A stretch of DNA of 64,000 nucleotides, taken from contig NZXX01000001.1 of NCBI GenBank assembly GCA_002702065.1, forward strand, positions 186,001 through 250,000, given 5' to 3'. The first letter of the stretch is position 1; every line of letters starts with the position of its first letter. Below are positions 42,922 to 51,683 of the stretch, in pieces. The DNA is from Anaerolineaceae bacterium (GTDB taxonomy: Bacteria; Chloroflexota; Anaerolineae; Aggregatilineales; Phototrophicaceae). The position numbers and the translations under genes were made by a program. The notes beneath the pieces are model-generated. The model was not told the origin of the DNA and did not search any database. It worked only from the letters and a program-made list of their open reading frames with translations.

Positions 42922-44018
42922 ATCGAATTCACCTCTTGCGTAATATACTCACGTTCTTCGTCGGTCAGCAGTGGATGCACGGGCAAACTGAATACTTCAT
43001 CGGTCGCTTTTGCCGTGTATGGCAGCGAAACATTTGCGTATTCCGGCATTTTCTGGAAAACCGGCTGTTCGTGGATTGGACGGGGATAATAGACGCGGGC
43101 GCCGATGCCACGCTCATTCAGGCGCTTGACCACGTCGTCCCGGTTCACGCCTTCTTTCACCCGCACCGTGTACTGGTGGAAGACGTGACGATAGCCGGGC
43201 CGGGTGACAGGTGTCACCACACTTTTCAGGGTTTCGGTCAGGTAGTCGGCGTTGGTGATGCGCTGCTCTGTCCATGCAGGCAGGCGCTCCAGCTGGGCCA
43301 GCCCAATCGCCGCCGAAATATCGGTCATGCGGAAGTTATAGCCGATGACTTCGTGATAATACTGGGTGTTCATACCCTGGTTGCGGATCATCCGCAGCCG
43401 CCGGGCGATCTCATCATCGTTGGTGAGAACCATGCCGCCTTCGGAGGTGGTCATGTTCTTGGTGGGGTAGAAGCTGAAGGAAGCCGTGCCCCATGTGCCC
43501 GCGAAATCGTCGCCGATTTTTGCGCCGTGCGATTGAGCGGCGTCTTCGATCAGCGCCAGATTATGCTTGTCGCAGATCGCCTTGAACCGGGGCATGTCCG
43601 CCGCATGACCATACAGATGAACCGGCATGATCGCTTTGGTTTTGTCGGTGATGGCGGCCTCGGCGGCTTCTGGCGACAGGCAGAATGTATCCGGTTCAAT
43701 ATCCGCAAAGACGGGTTTGGCACCGACACTCAGGACGCTGGCGGCAGTCGCAAAAAATGTGAAGGCCGGGACAATCACCTCATCACCCGCACCGATCTCG
43801 TGCGCCATCAGCGACGCGATGAGCGACGTCGTACCGTTGTTGACGGCGATGCCATGTTTGGCATTGTGGTAGGCGGCGAACTGTTCTTCAAAAGCTTTCA
43901 CCCGTGCGCCCTGCGCGAGCTGGCCGCTGTCCAGCACTTCCATGACGGCCTGTTTTTCGGCGTCACCAATATAGGGTTTGGCAATGCCGATGTTCATCGT
44001 TTTTTCTGCGGGGATCAT
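42915..44018 (-). CDS. DegT/DnrJ/EryC1 sugar aminotransferase (WbpE/WlbC-like)
   Basis: A 367-residue PLP enzyme. The Schiff-base Lys is K187 in SFYPTKNMTTSEGG. Other landmarks are NNGTTSLIASL, VPAFTFFATA, IEDAAQSHGA and the RMTDISAAIGLAQL segment. It transfers an amino group to a 3-keto nucleotide sugar in this context. The start ATG 44018 overlaps the acyltransferase stop (ATGA); an internal Met at residue 8 could also start the protein. Confidence 0.93.
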   Translation of the reverse strand: MIPAEKTMNIGIAKPYIGDAEKQAVMEVLDSGQLAQGARVKAFEEQFAAYHNAKHGIAVNNGTTSLIASLMAHEIGAGDEVIVPAFTFFATAASVLSVGAKPVFADIEPDTFCLSPEAAEAAITDKTKAIMPVHLYGHAADMPRFKAICDKHNLALIEDAAQSHGAKIGDDFAGTWGTASFSFYPTKNMTTSEGGMVLTNDDEIARRLRMIRNQGMNTQYYHEVIGYNFRMTDISAAIGLAQLERLPAWTEQRITNADYLTETLKSVVTPVTRPGYRHVFHQYTVRVKEGVNRDDVVKRLNERGIGARVYYPRPIHEQPVFQKMPEYANVSLPYTAKATDEVFSLPVHPLLTDEEREYITQEVNSIC

Positions 44019-44572
44019 TGAGGAGTACCTTCCTTGCTACATTCACAATTTTGGGCAGCCTCGAGCGTGGGCTGCCGCTTGCCACAAGCACAGACATAGC
44101 CAATCTGGCGAGCAGGATTGCCCACCACGAGCGCATGATCCGGCACGTCTTTGGTGACGACGCTGCCCGAACCGACCATGGCCCAGCGCCCAATGGTGAT
44201 GCCGCAGACGATGGTACTGTTGGCGCCCAGGGCGGCACCAGCACCGACCCGTGTTTCGCCCAGCACCCAGTCATCCGGGCTTTTAAGGCTCATATCCGGG
44301 TTGACAGCACGGGGGAACAGGTCATTGGTGAAGCAGACATGTGGCCCCACGAAAACACCGTCTTCGATCGTCACCCCATGAAAGACGGATACATAATTCT
44401 GAATTTTGACGCGGTTGCCAATCTGCACACCGGCATCGACAAATACACCACGACCGAGAACACATTCCTTACCGATATTCGCGTTTTTGCGGACGTGGCA
44501 CAGGTGCCAGATTTTGCTATCGCTGCCGATAACAGCCCCGTCTTCGACGTCTGCGCTGGGGTGTATGAACAC
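44015..44572 (-). CDS. Hexapeptide-repeat N-acetyltransferase (WbpD/WlbB-like)
   Basis: A 185-residue left-handed beta-helix acyltransferase. It begins FIHPSADVEDGAVIGSDSKI, continues with VFVGPHVCFTNDLFPRA (a WbpD-like loop) and ends with GIGRWAMVGSGSVVT-type repeats plus VVGNPARQIGYVCACG. The C-terminal cysteines (CACG and CEC) are also found in this subfamily. It acetylates the 3-amino sugar made by the aminotransferase. It starts with GTG, and aggagg lies 8-9 bases before it. Confidence 0.92.
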   Translation of the reverse strand: MFIHPSADVEDGAVIGSDSKIWHLCHVRKNANIGKECVLGRGVFVDAGVQIGNRVKIQNYVSVFHGVTIEDGVFVGPHVCFTNDLFPRAVNPDMSLKSPDDWVLGETRVGAGAALGANSTIVCGITIGRWAMVGSGSVVTKDVPDHALVVGNPARQIGYVCACGKRQPTLEAAQNCECSKEGTPQ

Positions 44573-44621
44573 AGTGATTAGTCCTCCTGAGGAGCCAGTC
44601 TATGAAAGTAATCGACGAAAA

Positions 44622-45362
44622 TCAGGCGCGCCGCCGGATCAACCGGTGCCGCGGTGCACCAGACAGCAGCAGCTGCATCTGGTATTTCATGTGCGCCTGG
44701 GTCACGCGGAAGATCTTCAGGCTGGATTGGCCGAACGTGCGGACATGCAGCGTTGTCGGGAATTCAGATACGCTGTAACCGGCCTGAATCGCCTTGATGA
44801 GCAGCTCGGTGCCCGCCAGGAAACCGTCGCTTTCGAAGCCGACTTTCTCGATGACTTCACGGCGGTAGGCGCGGAACAGGGCGGTCCAGGTGTGAACTTT
44901 CCAACTGACCAGAATGCGATACAGTAGCGACGCGCCATAGCTGAACAGAAGCCGGTAGCCGGGAACCCCCTCGACACTGCCACGAGGGTGATAGGGCGAG
45001 GCGGTCACCATATCGACGCCATAAACCTGCATGTGCGCCACAATCTGCGGGATCGTGCTGAAATGATAGGTTCCATCAAAGTCCGTCGTGACGACAATGT
45101 CGCCGGTGGCGTGCGAGAAACCTGTGCGCAGCGCAGCGCCAAGGCCGCGGTTGACCTCATGCGAAACCACGCGCACCTGATCGTCGTCTGCAAATGTTGC
45201 CTGCAATAAGTCGGCGGTGTTGTCCTTGCTGCCATCGTTGACAAAAATCACTTCAACGTCGTACTGGTTGCGCAGGCGTGCGAGCAGTTTCTTGATCTTG
45301 TCTGCCGTTGATTCGACACCTTCGGATTCGTTGTAAGCCGGTATCACCAGGGACAGTTTCAT
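44622..45362 (-). CDS. Glycosyltransferase family 2
   Basis: A 246-residue GT-A glycosyltransferase of the DPM1-like type: LSLVIPAYNESEGV at the start, VIFVNDGSKDNTADLL, NRGLGAALRTGFSHATGD and TTDFDGTYH as the DxD-type metal site. No C-terminal membrane segments are present, so it is likely peripheral. The frame extends to 45425, but ATG 45362 has aagga and begins the fold. It is first in the operon with the diacetamido-sugar genes and may transfer that or a related sugar to a lipid carrier. Confidence 0.88.
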   Translation of the reverse strand: MKLSLVIPAYNESEGVESTADKIKKLLARLRNQYDVEVIFVNDGSKDNTADLLQATFADDDQVRVVSHEVNRGLGAALRTGFSHATGDIVVTTDFDGTYHFSTIPQIVAHMQVYGVDMVTASPYHPRGSVEGVPGYRLLFSYGASLLYRILVSWKVHTWTALFRAYRREVIEKVGFESDGFLAGTELLIKAIQAGYSVSEFPTTLHVRTFGQSSLKIFRVTQAHMKYQMQLLLSGAPRHRLIRRRA

Positions 45363-45512
45363 ATGATTTCCTTCTGATTTAATCTCTCTATCTCCGTTGT
45401 TTTGCTCATATTGAATACTGCGCAACTTGCCGCTACCTAAATGCGACCTAAATAAGCTTCTGGCAAGCTAACAGGCGTGTGCGAGGTTCTGAAATATGTA
45501 AAACCGAGAATC

Positions 45513-45538
45513 AAAAAAGCCCATCAGGTAGAGGGCTT
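45513..45538 (-). terminator. Intrinsic terminator after the sulfurtransferase gene
   Basis: On the minus strand aagccc pairs with gggctt around a 10-base loop and runs into a T-tract. A second, larger hairpin of 11 bp lies nearer the stop codon (45554-45582), so the transcript ends with two hairpins in a row. Confidence 0.65.
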
Positions 45539-45581
45539 CCTTGCGTTGTCGTTACTCAGCAGGCCTGGTCTGCCTGTTGAG

Positions 45582-46436
45582 TCAGCTTTCTATGGGCTTG
45601 CTGTCGTCGTTGCCCCATTCTTTCCACGAACCATCATACATGGCCACATCCTCAAAACCGGCCACACGCAGTGCCAGCATGGCATAACTGGCCGAGACGC
45701 CGCCGTTGCAATACGGCACCACTTCGGCGGTGTCGGCATTGATACCATGTTGCGCGAAGATCTGCCGCAGTTGATCGGGCGGGGGCATGGTATGGTCAGG
45801 CTGGACGAGGGTGGGGCGTGGCTGGTTGACAGCGCCGGGGATGTGACCCATACGGCTGGCGCGGGCCGCTTGTCCGGCAAATTCTGCGGACGAACGCACA
45901 TCCAGCAGGACGCGTTCGTCTGTCTGCAACCCCGCCAGAATCTGGTCGGCGGTGCGGCGCAGGTTCTCATTCGGTTGCGCTTCGAAGTGTGATGGCTCGA
46001 TGTGCGGAATCGTGTCGCTTGTTGGGCGACCTTCGGCAGTCCACTTGAGCCAGCCGCCATCCAGCACCGCCACGTGGCGATGGCCATAATAATTCAGGCT
46101 CCACCACAGGCGCGCGGCGAACATACTGTCCGCATCGTCGTATGCCACAACCAGCGTATCCGCGTCGATGCCAATGCGCCGGGCGAAGGCTTCATAGCGG
46201 TCTGGTCGGGCGATCTGGGCGTGGCGCGGGTCATTCGGGTCGGTGATCTCGTGCACCCAGTCAACGAAGACGGCACCGGGGATGTGCGACTGTAAGTAGT
46301 CGTCATAATGGTTGAAGTAGTGCGGTGGTGGTTCGCTGGCGGCGATGACATGTCCGCGAATATCGACAATGCGCAGGTTCGGGTCATCAAGGTGATCGTG
46401 CAGCCATTGAGTGGAAACAAGCAGTTGGTCAGTCAT
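45582..46436 (-). CDS. Two-domain rhodanese sulfurtransferase
   Basis: A 284-residue thiosulfate/3-mercaptopyruvate sulfurtransferase. The N-terminal inactive domain starts LVSTQWLHDHLDDPNLRIVD; the second domain ends with the catalytic loop PYCNGGVSAS, with the active Cys at 243. The loop CNGGVS differs from both CRKGVT (thiosulfate) and CGSGVT (mercaptopyruvate), so the sulfur donor is uncertain. It is a single-gene unit on the minus strand. Confidence 0.92.
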   Translation of the reverse strand: MTDQLLVSTQWLHDHLDDPNLRIVDIRGHVIAASEPPPHYFNHYDDYLQSHIPGAVFVDWVHEITDPNDPRHAQIARPDRYEAFARRIGIDADTLVVAYDDADSMFAARLWWSLNYYGHRHVAVLDGGWLKWTAEGRPTSDTIPHIEPSHFEAQPNENLRRTADQILAGLQTDERVLLDVRSSAEFAGQAARASRMGHIPGAVNQPRPTLVQPDHTMPPPDQLRQIFAQHGINADTAEVVPYCNGGVSASYAMLALRVAGFEDVAMYDGSWKEWGNDDSKPIES

Positions 46437-46471
46437 GTCGGGTGTCCTGCAAGGTGAACGTGAGGCTAATT

Positions 46472-48115
46472 CTAACGGGCGGGTGGTTCATCGACAAACC
46501 ACGAGTTATTGCCCTCGGCGGCCATCTCGATGATCTCCCGGTCCCGGAATCGGGCTTCAATCTGGTCGCGCAGGCCGGGCTGCAAGTTATCCCACGCAAC
46601 GACAATATCGCTGTCGAGATAGGGGCTGGTCTGGGACATGAGGGCCCCCAGCGCACGCCAGCGGACATCCGTGCCCGTAACCACAACCAGAACCGGTTCA
46701 TCGCTGCTGCGACGGGCGTTGACGCCTTCGATGACTTCCGGTGTGATGAAGTTGAACCGGTACAGGGCATGGATGCGCGGGGTGCTGTAGGCGTATAGAG
46801 TGTAGATGAGGCTTGCGGTCAGGAGTGCATAAATCAGCCAGCGGCGCCTGGTGCGCTGAATCAGCCAGGCGATGGGTAGGGCGCTCAGCAGCGCAAAGGC
46901 TTGCAGGGTTTCAAAATAATAGCGGGTGCTGTAACGCTGCGAGCCGATCCAGTATGCCATGTGCACGGCGATCAGGCTGAGTGCTGCACCGGCCAGCAGC
47001 CATGTCCAGCGCTTGCGAAAACCAACCAGCAGGCCAAACGGCAGCAGAATCCAGCTGATGCCGGTAAGCAGCCAGTAATCGCCCTCGGTTTGCAGATGGT
47101 CCTGCAAAGCTGGCGTAATCGAGGTGCCCATTTCACCCGTTGTCAGCCATTGACCGATGTGCCGGGGAAGGCCGGTTACATCCTGTAGCTGCCAGCCGAA
47201 TAAATCTGCGGCCATCAACGACAGATCAAAACGCACGTGACGCAGCCCTTTTTCCAGTGTGTGTCCATTGCGCCCGCAGCATTCGCCAAAGCCGACTCGA
47301 TCATAACTCCAGACCAGCGTATACAGGTTTTTGGTGGGGTCGCCAGTGGCGGCATAACTGTAAATCGGGATAACGGCGCTGATCAGCAGGGTCACAGCCG
47401 CCAGAGTCAGCAGCGGGGTCAGCACCTGTCGCACGTGAACAGCGGATTCGTGATTGCGGGTATAGCGAATATCTGCCCTCAACACCCGAAAGCCACTCCA
47501 CAGGATAAAAGGAAACGTCATGCCGATGGCTGTTAGCGGGCGCGTGGCGATGACCAGCCCCAGCGCAAGGCCGGCAACCACGCCCCAGCGCAGGGCATGA
47601 CGTCCGCGTTCGATGCGCCAGTAGGCATACATAAATAGGGTGACGCCGCACAGGGCAGCGGTGTGCCCCATCAGCGTGCTGTTGAGCAGCAGGGCCATTG
47701 GTGAGAATGCCGTCAGGGCAGCGGCGATCAAACCGGCGTCCGGTGAAAAAACCTCCCGCCCCAACCGGTAAACCAGCGCGACGTTGAGGCCGGATAGAAG
47801 CGCATTGATCACCCAGGCTTGGCCGAGTAAGACGCCCATCGCCAGCAGCATGGGCCAGCCGGGGGTGTATTTGCTGAAGCGGTTACCAGCGGGGGTGTAG
47901 TCGACCACAAACGGCTGCCAGTAGGCCCGGCGTGCTTCCGGAATATCGACGACCAGTTGGCCGCCTGCATAGGTTTTTGCCTGGAAAAGATAGGCGACTT
48001 CATCTTCCAGATGCGGAAGGCGTTCGAACACCCGGTTGCTAATGAGGGCACTCATGCCGATGCTGAAGGCCACCAGAATCAGCGCCAGTGTGCGATGATA
48101 GGATTTTTCATTCAT
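46472..48115 (-). CDS. GT39-like membrane glycosyltransferase
   Basis: A 547-residue membrane protein with about 11-12 hydrophobic segments. The first outer loop has LPHLEDEVAYLFQAKTYAGG, with the acidic pair typical of GT-C enzymes, and a YTPGWPMLLAMG segment follows. The frame is open to TTG 48121, but ATG 48115 is preferred. It is separated from the sulfurtransferase gene by 35 bases and may be transcribed with it. Donor and acceptor are unknown. Confidence 0.82.
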   Translation of the reverse strand: MNEKSYHRTLALILVAFSIGMSALISNRVFERLPHLEDEVAYLFQAKTYAGGQLVVDIPEARRAYWQPFVVDYTPAGNRFSKYTPGWPMLLAMGVLLGQAWVINALLSGLNVALVYRLGREVFSPDAGLIAAALTAFSPMALLLNSTLMGHTAALCGVTLFMYAYWRIERGRHALRWGVVAGLALGLVIATRPLTAIGMTFPFILWSGFRVLRADIRYTRNHESAVHVRQVLTPLLTLAAVTLLISAVIPIYSYAATGDPTKNLYTLVWSYDRVGFGECCGRNGHTLEKGLRHVRFDLSLMAADLFGWQLQDVTGLPRHIGQWLTTGEMGTSITPALQDHLQTEGDYWLLTGISWILLPFGLLVGFRKRWTWLLAGAALSLIAVHMAYWIGSQRYSTRYYFETLQAFALLSALPIAWLIQRTRRRWLIYALLTASLIYTLYAYSTPRIHALYRFNFITPEVIEGVNARRSSDEPVLVVVTGTDVRWRALGALMSQTSPYLDSDIVVAWDNLQPGLRDQIEARFRDREIIEMAAEGNNSWFVDEPPAR

Positions 48116-48150
48116 GGACAAACACGTTTATCGAGCTGTGTGCTGGTTAG

Positions 48151-48696
48151 CTAGGACCCCATGCGGGCGGACTTCGACGCTTGCAATGTTACTGCAATTC
48201 GTTGGTTAAACTGGTTTGCGTCCAGCAGCGCCGATAATTTATTGTAGGTGCTCATCAGCATTTTGTCGATGTGCTCGTCATCTGCCACAGGGCCGAGATT
48301 GGCCTGCAGGATGTCGTTGAATTCTGGACGATGCATATACACGCGCATATACGAACCCATCCGCATCAGCTTGGGCTGCGCATAGGCGACAAAATCTTCG
48401 TAAAAGCTATCCCAGGTCTCACAGATGTGCGCATGCGATGCCCGCGATGGGGCCGCATATTGCGGGTACAGGCGGGGCTGCATCTCTTTCAGAAACTGGT
48501 CGGTGGCCTGGGCCATGTACCGCGTCATCCGAGCAAAAATGAGTTGATCCTCCGGGACTTCGATCTCGAACAGCGACATCCATGATTGAAGCATGCCAGC
48601 ATATAACACCAGATCATGGCGAAAAACCTGCGCCACCTGGTTGAAGGCTTCTTCGGTGCCTGCTTCAAGGTGGTTTGAGATGGCTCTTCCGGGCAT
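48151..48696 (-). CDS. Hypothetical helical protein
   Basis: A 181-residue protein, probably all-helical, beginning MPGRAISNHLEAGTEEAFNQ. It contains Trp/Tyr-rich helices (HICETWDSFYEDFVAYAQPK) and is not recognised. The frame is open upstream to 48906, but ATG 48696 has aaagga at the right distance and the upstream codons look non-coding. There is no signal peptide or membrane segment. Confidence 0.65.
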   Translation of the reverse strand: MPGRAISNHLEAGTEEAFNQVAQVFRHDLVLYAGMLQSWMSLFEIEVPEDQLIFARMTRYMAQATDQFLKEMQPRLYPQYAAPSRASHAHICETWDSFYEDFVAYAQPKLMRMGSYMRVYMHRPEFNDILQANLGPVADDEHIDKMLMSTYNKLSALLDANQFNQRIAVTLQASKSARMGS

Positions 48697-48908
48697 GTCA
48701 CCAATCCTTTGTCCGATAATCGCGCACATTCTACCACTATTCCGTATGTTTGGCCCTGAGAATTTGGGACCAGAAGACCGGCTCAGACCGATGTGCGGAC
48801 GCATCAGGGCAGAATGGCTGACGCAGACGAATTGAACCGGGGTACAGACTTTGTGTGCGACAGCCGCTGATGTCCGAAAATACCATGCCTGCCTGATGGC
48901 ATTCACAC

Positions 48909-48938
48909 TTGGCAGGTGTGCAGGTGTCTGCTTATAAT
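48909..48938 (+). promoter_or_regulatory. Strong promoter for rplI
   Basis: TTGGCA (48909-48914) and a perfect TATAAT (48933-48938) are 18 bases apart, 38 bases before the rplI start. This is the best sigma-70-type match in the window. Confidence 0.65.
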
Positions 48939-48976
48939 GGGGAGCACTTTCGGTAAGAGTAAAAGGGCATCCGAAG

Positions 48977-49564
48977 ATGAAAGTGATCTTGTTGGAATAT
49001 GTCTACAAACACGGCGTAGCCGGTGAAGTTATCGACGTTGCGGATGGGTTTGCACGGAATTACCTGATCCCTAAAGGATTGGCGGTGAAGGCAACCAGCG
49101 GCGAAATGAAACGCGCCCAGAAGCTGCGCGATCAGGCCGTGGTTCGTCGTGCCGAACTGGAACAGCGTATGAACGATCTGGCGCGTCAGATCGACGGTGT
49201 CGAGCTGATCTTTGGCCGCCGTGCTGCTGTGACAGGCAAACTGTTCGGTTCTGTGACGACGACAGAAATTGCAGATGCGCTGATGGAAGCAACCGGCGTG
49301 GATATTAACCGCCGCCGTATCAGCCAGCAGGCCCTGCGTGAAGTCGGCACCCATGAAGTCGCGGTTCGCCTCGGCAACGAAATTTCGCCGATGTTGAAGG
49401 TGACGATTGTACCCGAACAGGAACTGGCTGAATTTCTGGCGCAGCGCGAACAGGCAGAAAATGCCGATGCCGATGCTGCTGAAGAAGAAGCTGAAACTCC
49501 GGCGGAAGAACCCGTGGCCGAGCTTGATGCGACGGTTCTTGAAGAGCCTGGCGAACAGCAGTAA
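48977..49564 (+). CDS. rplI: Ribosomal protein bL9
   Basis: A 195-residue large-subunit protein. The N-terminal domain reads MKVILLEYVYKHGVAGEVID with GFARNYLIPKGLAVKAT (about 25-41), the signature of bL9. A long connecting helix and the C-terminal domain (LFGSVTTTEIADAL) follow. After residue 150 comes an acidic Glu/Ala-rich tail of about 45 residues absent from the E. coli protein (149). It is followed 65 bases later by the rodZ-like gene. Confidence 0.96.
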   Translation: MKVILLEYVYKHGVAGEVIDVADGFARNYLIPKGLAVKATSGEMKRAQKLRDQAVVRRAELEQRMNDLARQIDGVELIFGRRAAVTGKLFGSVTTTEIADALMEATGVDINRRRISQQALREVGTHEVAVRLGNEISPMLKVTIVPEQELAEFLAQREQAENADADAAEEEAETPAEEPVAELDATVLEEPGEQQ

Positions 49565-49629
49565 TCTGTCCGTTAGCAATCTGATTCTTTTAGGTATGGC
49601 CCCGTTTTGGGGCTAGTTTCATTTATCTT

Positions 49630-50931
49630 ATGGATGCTCAGGCGCTTGGTCGCTATCTTCGTGAGAGTCGTGAAGTCAAAGAGCTGACGCTCGATGATGC
49701 CGAAAGCGTCCTGCATATTCGCAGGCGTGTCCTTGAGGCGTTTGAGCGGGGCGATTTTCATATTCCGGATGCCTCGACCGTACAGATACGGGGCTTCCTG
49801 GGCATCTATGCGCGGTATCTGGGTGTCGATGATGAACGTGTGCTTCAATACTATGAAGCTGCACGCGCCGAAGAAAGCCGCCGCGAACAGCGGGGCAGCC
49901 GCCGCAAAAAAGATAAAAAAGACAAGCGCGAAAAAAGAGGCCGACGGAACCGGCGGGAACCATCAGCGGAACCCCAGGCCCCGCGCTCCATCACAGATAC
50001 GAACCCCTCATTACCTGCTGTGCCGATGGGCGAACAGGTACAGCAGCGCCGCCTGCGCCGCATCAATGTGCTGAACGTGACCGTATCGGTGCTGGTGGCG
50101 GTAGCAGCGGTAGCGGTGATCGGGTTTGTGGCGGTGCAGCTTCTGGGTACCGGCCAAGAGCCGGTTGAAGTTCAACCCCAGGCTCCGCTCTTGATTGCCC
50201 AACCCTCGCAGCCTGTGGATACGGCGGTGCCGACCTTTACCCCCTTACCACTGGCGTTCGGTGCGACTCAGCCACCCCGTGCCACGCAGAATTACACTGG
50301 CAGCGGCGTACTCGTCACGGTTGAAACCTCCCAGCGTACATGGTTGCAGGTGTTGGTCGATGGCACCGAGGTGTTTGCAGGCATTCTCGCGCCGGGTACG
50401 GCCAACGAATATCAGGGTTTTAACGATGTGTTTGTGCGGGCGAGTAATGCACGCGCGTTGCTGGTGACGTGGAATGGTCAGCCGCAGGGTGTGCTGGGTG
50501 GGCGCGGTCAGAAGGTGGATATTACCTTCACGGAAGATGGCGTGTCGATCAGCTCCGGGCCGGGCTTCGAGCCGACGTCCGAGTTTAGCCCGACGCCGAT
50601 CCCAACCTCCGAAATTGACGTGGGGGCACTCATCGCCGCGCTGACGCCGACCAGCACGCCGGGGCCAAGCCCCACGCCCAGCAATACGCCGACGATCACG
50701 CCGACACCGAGTGATACGCCAACGCCCAGCGACACCCCGACGCCGAGTGACACGCCCACGCTGACGCTGACGCCGAGCGATACACCGCCGCCGACCAACA
50801 CGCCGACGGAAACATTGACACCAACCAACACGCTGACGCCGACGATTACGCCAACCCCGTCACCAACGGCGATTTTGCCGCCGCGTGTGACGCAAGAAGG
50901 TCTGCCGCCGACTAAATCATCGCCAGAATAG
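49630..50931 (+). CDS. RodZ-like HTH membrane protein with Thr/Pro tail
   Basis: A 433-residue protein. Residues 1-85 form a RodZ-type helix-turn-helix (LGRYLRESREVKELTLDDAE, VLEAFERGDF, RGFLGIYARYLGVD). A very basic linker (RRKKDKKDKREKRGRR) leads to one membrane segment (about 153-178) and a DUF4115-like beta domain (about 225-320, QRTWLQVLVDGTEVFAGIL). The rest is a Thr/Pro/Ser tail of the TPSDTPTPSD kind. RodZ links MreB to the wall elongation machinery. The tail probably crosses the cell wall. Confidence 0.88.
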   Translation: MDAQALGRYLRESREVKELTLDDAESVLHIRRRVLEAFERGDFHIPDASTVQIRGFLGIYARYLGVDDERVLQYYEAARAEESRREQRGSRRKKDKKDKREKRGRRNRREPSAEPQAPRSITDTNPSLPAVPMGEQVQQRRLRRINVLNVTVSVLVAVAAVAVIGFVAVQLLGTGQEPVEVQPQAPLLIAQPSQPVDTAVPTFTPLPLAFGATQPPRATQNYTGSGVLVTVETSQRTWLQVLVDGTEVFAGILAPGTANEYQGFNDVFVRASNARALLVTWNGQPQGVLGGRGQKVDITFTEDGVSISSGPGFEPTSEFSPTPIPTSEIDVGALIAALTPTSTPGPSPTPSNTPTITPTPSDTPTPSDTPTPSDTPTLTLTPSDTPPPTNTPTETLTPTNTLTPTITPTPSPTAILPPRVTQEGLPPTKSSPE

Positions 50932-50942
50932 GAGATCAGGAT

Positions 50943-51521
50943 ATGGACTTTACACTCTCATTACCCGAATGGGCGGTAGAGGAGATGGCGAACCTGCCCT
51001 CCACGCTGCCGACGCTTGAGGAACGGATGGCGATTGTCATTCGCTTTTCCCGTTTGAACTTCGAGCAGAAGACTGGCGGACCATTCGCGGCGGGCGTCTT
51101 CGAGCGTGACACGGGCAAACCGGTGGTAGTCGGCGTGAACCGCGTGGTGCCATCGCACTGTTCGTCTGCCCATGCCGAAGTGATGACCCTTTCGCTAGCA
51201 CAGCATATTCTGGGCACGCATGACCTGGGCGGGCCGGGGATGCCGGCGTATCAGTTGGTCGTCAACTGGCGGCCCTGCGTCATGTGCTACGGCGCGGTGA
51301 TCTGGTCGGGCATCCGGTCACTGGCGATTGCGGGCAGCGGGCCGGAACTGGAGACGATTACCGGCTTTGATGAAGGGCCGATTCATCCGGAATGGCAGCA
51401 GGAACTGGCGCGGCGCGGCATCGACTTTATCGACAACGTGCTCACCGATGAGGCGGTCAAGGTGTTTCGTGATTTTGCCGCCAGCGGGGCACTCGTCTAC
51501 AATGCCCGGCAGGGTGACTAA
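50943..51521 (+). CDS. Nucleoside deaminase, zinc-dependent
   Basis: A 192-residue cytidine/guanine deaminase-fold protein. Zinc ligands are visible as HAE (in SSAHAEVMTLSLAQHIL) and PCVMC (in WRPCVMCYGAVIWSG); the Glu of HAE is the proton shuttle. The pattern around PCVMCYGA fits guanine deaminase/tRNA-adenosine deaminase relatives rather than dCMP deaminase. It follows the rodZ-like gene by 11 bases with a ggag ribosome site. Confidence 0.88.
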   Translation: MDFTLSLPEWAVEEMANLPSTLPTLEERMAIVIRFSRLNFEQKTGGPFAAGVFERDTGKPVVVGVNRVVPSHCSSAHAEVMTLSLAQHILGTHDLGGPGMPAYQLVVNWRPCVMCYGAVIWSGIRSLAIAGSGPELETITGFDEGPIHPEWQQELARRGIDFIDNVLTDEAVKVFRDFAASGALVYNARQGD

Positions 51522-51584
51522 ATTGCCACTGAATGGTCATTCGTAGGGGCGCAGCGGGCTGTGTCCGGTTGCGATATTGGGTAA

Positions 51585-51593
51585 TGGTATAAT
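51585..51593 (+). promoter_or_regulatory. Extended -10 promoter for rimO
   Basis: TGgTATAAT is an extended -10 with a perfect hexamer, ending 90 bases before the rimO start. No convincing -35 is present, which extended -10 promoters do not need. Confidence 0.45.
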
Positions 51594-51683
51594 GTTCCTC
51601 AATGATACGTTCTACGGCTACGATGTGCTGCCCGGTTTTAAGTTGCCCATTGAAAATCTATTTGTGACCAAGCGGAGTGGTTA

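Noticed and set aside
48697..48906. 70-residue N-terminal extension of the helical hypothetical protein
   Set aside because: The sequence lacks coding character and ATG 48696 has a clear aaagga site; the region is better read as a promoter-bearing gap before rplI.
49599..49613. Possible terminator between rplI and the rodZ-like gene
   Set aside because: The stem is only 5 bp and the following T-run is broken (agtttcattt); too weak to call.
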